Origin: an uncultured Selenomonadales bacterium
GTDB taxonomy: Bacteria > Bacillota > Negativicutes > DSM-1736 > Dendrosporobacteraceae
Reading direction: 5' to 3'
Assembly (NCBI GenBank): GCA_946407015.1
Contig: CAMJML010000012.1
Span: 33,759 to 97,758 of the forward strand
DNA: 64,000 nucleotides
Position numbers and translations under genes: made by a program. This document shows positions 62,946-64,000 of this stretch, piece by piece. The notes under the pieces were generated by a model. That model was given only the letters and a program-made list of their open reading frames with translations. It made no database searches and had not been told where the DNA came from. Each line of letters starts with the position of its first letter. Position 1 is the stretch's first letter.

Positions 62946-63866
62946 ATGAACGAAAATACACTGGATAAAAAAGGTATTCTCCTAGAAACTGGTACTAATG
63001 AATTTGAAATTGTTGAATTTCATGTAGGTGCTGTAAACTATGGGATTAATGTGGCCAAAGTCAGAGAAGTCATCAACATTGTGGATGTAACCAAAATGCC
63101 GCAGTCGCATCCGTATGTAGACGGAATGTTTACCCTGCGTGGCCGGGTAATGCCGCTGGTGAATTTAGCGCGTTGTTTAGGCGAAAAAGATGGAACTCAA
63201 GCGAAAAACATTATTGTCAGTGAGCTTAATAACTATCATGTTGGTTTTTTAGTTGACGGTGTTTCGCGTATTCATCGGGTGTCCTGGACCGAGATGGAAC
63301 CGCCGCCAATGATTAGCACCTCCTCCATGGTTGTCGGAATTATAAAAATGGCTGATAAAATGGTACTGCTGCTTGATTTTGAAAAAATTATTGCTGAAAT
63401 TAACCCGGATATGAATATGAAATTGACTTCTGTTCCGGAAAAATCAAAGGATATTAAGGAAAAGCGTGCTCAAAAGTCTATCCTTTTAGCCGAAGATTCT
63501 CCGATGCTGCGCGAATTGCTTGTCAATACACTGCATGAGGCAGGCTACAAAAATATTTCTCCTTATCATAACGGTAAAGACGCGTGGGAAGCCTTGTATG
63601 AAATGGCCCAGAGCGATACTCCGGTTGCAGAGCGTATTCAAATGATCATTACCGATATTGAAATGCCGCAAATGGATGGACATCATTTAATTAAACGGAT
63701 CCGGGAAGAGCAAAGGCTGGCCAAGATGCCCGTCGTTATTTTTTCGTCTTTGATTAACGAGGAAATGCGCCGCAAAGGTGATGCAATCGGTGCCAATGGA
63801 CAAATTTCCAAGCCTGAAATTGGCCAACTAATAGAATTGATTGACAGCTTAATTCTTGAGTCATGA
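62946..63866 (+). CDS. cheV: CheV chemotaxis adaptor (CheW-REC fusion)
   Basis: 306 aa. The CheW-like domain (about residues 17-155; FHVGAVNYGINVAKVREVINI and HPYVDGMFTLRGRVMPLVNLAR) is followed by a receiver domain (about 178-305) with SILLAEDSPMLRELLVNTL and the phosphoacceptor Asp in IITDIEMPQMDGHHLIKRI. Links receptors to CheA and adapts. It stands alone, without other che or fla genes in the window. AGCCGGGGGAG precedes the ATG. Confidence 0.95.
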   Translation: MNENTLDKKGILLETGTNEFEIVEFHVGAVNYGINVAKVREVINIVDVTKMPQSHPYVDGMFTLRGRVMPLVNLARCLGEKDGTQAKNIIVSELNNYHVGFLVDGVSRIHRVSWTEMEPPPMISTSSMVVGIIKMADKMVLLLDFEKIIAEINPDMNMKLTSVPEKSKDIKEKRAQKSILLAEDSPMLRELLVNTLHEAGYKNISPYHNGKDAWEALYEMAQSDTPVAERIQMIITDIEMPQMDGHHLIKRIREEQRLAKMPVVIFSSLINEEMRRKGDAIGANGQISKPEIGQLIELIDSLILES

Positions 63867-63879
63867 TCTTAAAAAGGTA

Positions 63880-63908
63880 TTGACATTATGTTACTAACAC
63901 GATATAAT
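63880..63908 (+). promoter_or_regulatory. Perfect consensus promoter of the tRNA gene
   Basis: TTGACA (63880-63885), a 17-base spacer and TATAAT (63903-63908) are all exact matches to the sigma-A consensus, 44 bases before the tRNA. Confidence 0.9.
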
Positions 63909-63951
63909 AATTAATGTTGATAGCGATTAAGCATCGATAAAATGAATATCT

Positions 63952-64000
<49 letters not shown>

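Overview
The window looks like a chromosomal segment of an anaerobic, spore-forming member of the Negativicutes (Sporomusaceae-like: Sporomusa/Pelosinus/Propionispora relatives). This is inferred from gene content, not from a search. The clues are folate C1 genes (folD, fhs, metF) beside an NADH/ferredoxin/NADP transhydrogenase (NfnAB); a HydABC-type [FeFe]-hydrogenase with Rex; a complete methylmalonyl-CoA (succinate to propionate) module with a biotin-dependent carboxyltransferase of the Veillonella/Propionibacterium kind; and sporulation genes (spoIVFA/spoIVFB-like, a spo0B-like gene). Every gene I accept, about 69 CDS and one partial tRNA, lies on the + strand, so this is probably one leading-strand replichore arm. 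I see no insertion sequence, phage, integrase or CRISPR array.

Layout. 1-5.0 kb: end of folD, fhs, a short metF, nfnA-nfnB. 5.1-9.6 kb: pabA-pabB-pabC (p-aminobenzoate for folate) and the iron-sulfur L-serine dehydratase sdaAB-sdaAA. 9.6-16 kb: a DnaQ-like exonuclease, a T-box-controlled valS, folC, and an O-antigen-ligase-like membrane protein. 16.1-25.3 kb: an eleven-gene redox/hydrogenase locus, ending with the redox repressor rex. It contains DRTGG protein, RsbW-like ATPase, sensory-type Fe-hydrogenase-like protein, second DRTGG protein, PHP phosphoesterase, hydC, second HATPase, [2Fe-2S] protein, hydB and hydA. 25.6-32.9 kb: CoA transferase, two-subunit methylmalonyl-CoA mutase, meaB, epimerase, mmdA, a 51-codon epsilon-like subunit and the biotin carrier, then an ArsB/NhaD-type transporter. 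34.8-43.9 kb: DUF4321, maf, radC, mreBCD, mrdA, minCDE, rodA (cell shape and division). 44-45.6 kb: spoIVFA/B-like pair. 45.8-55.4 kb: B12-type radical SAM protein, DUF2344 partner, RNase G, rplU-prp-rpmA, mini spo0B, obg, yhbY, proB-proA. 55.5-58.7 kb: MacA/MacB-like efflux genes and a 49-aa membrane protein, interrupting the usual proBA-nadD neighbourhood. 58.7-64 kb: nadD, an RRM protein, yqeK, an LCP ligase, rsfS, cvfB-like, cheV, and a tRNA-Ala(GGC) cut by the window end behind a perfect consensus promoter.

How it fits together. Serine deamination, folate C1 chemistry, hydrogen metabolism through a bifurcating hydrogenase, NADH/NADPH/ferredoxin exchange through NfnAB, and succinate-to-propionate conversion form a coherent fermentative core. 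Rex is well placed to couple it to NADH/NAD+.

The most system-like candidate is the hydrogenase locus. It adds to the enzyme a second H-cluster protein with a sensory-type motif change, two HATPase proteins, two DRTGG proteins and a PHP protein, which looks like a built-in signalling module. Other points of interest are a decarboxylase/transcarboxylase cluster lacking its membrane beta subunit, a 77-aa Spo0B-like protein, a promoter palindrome at nadD, a long dyad overlapping the valS promoter, and a candidate sigma-E promoter for spoIVFAB. Start codons were revised by ribosome-binding site in many genes. Functional calls rest on motifs and remembered family knowledge; no database search was run.
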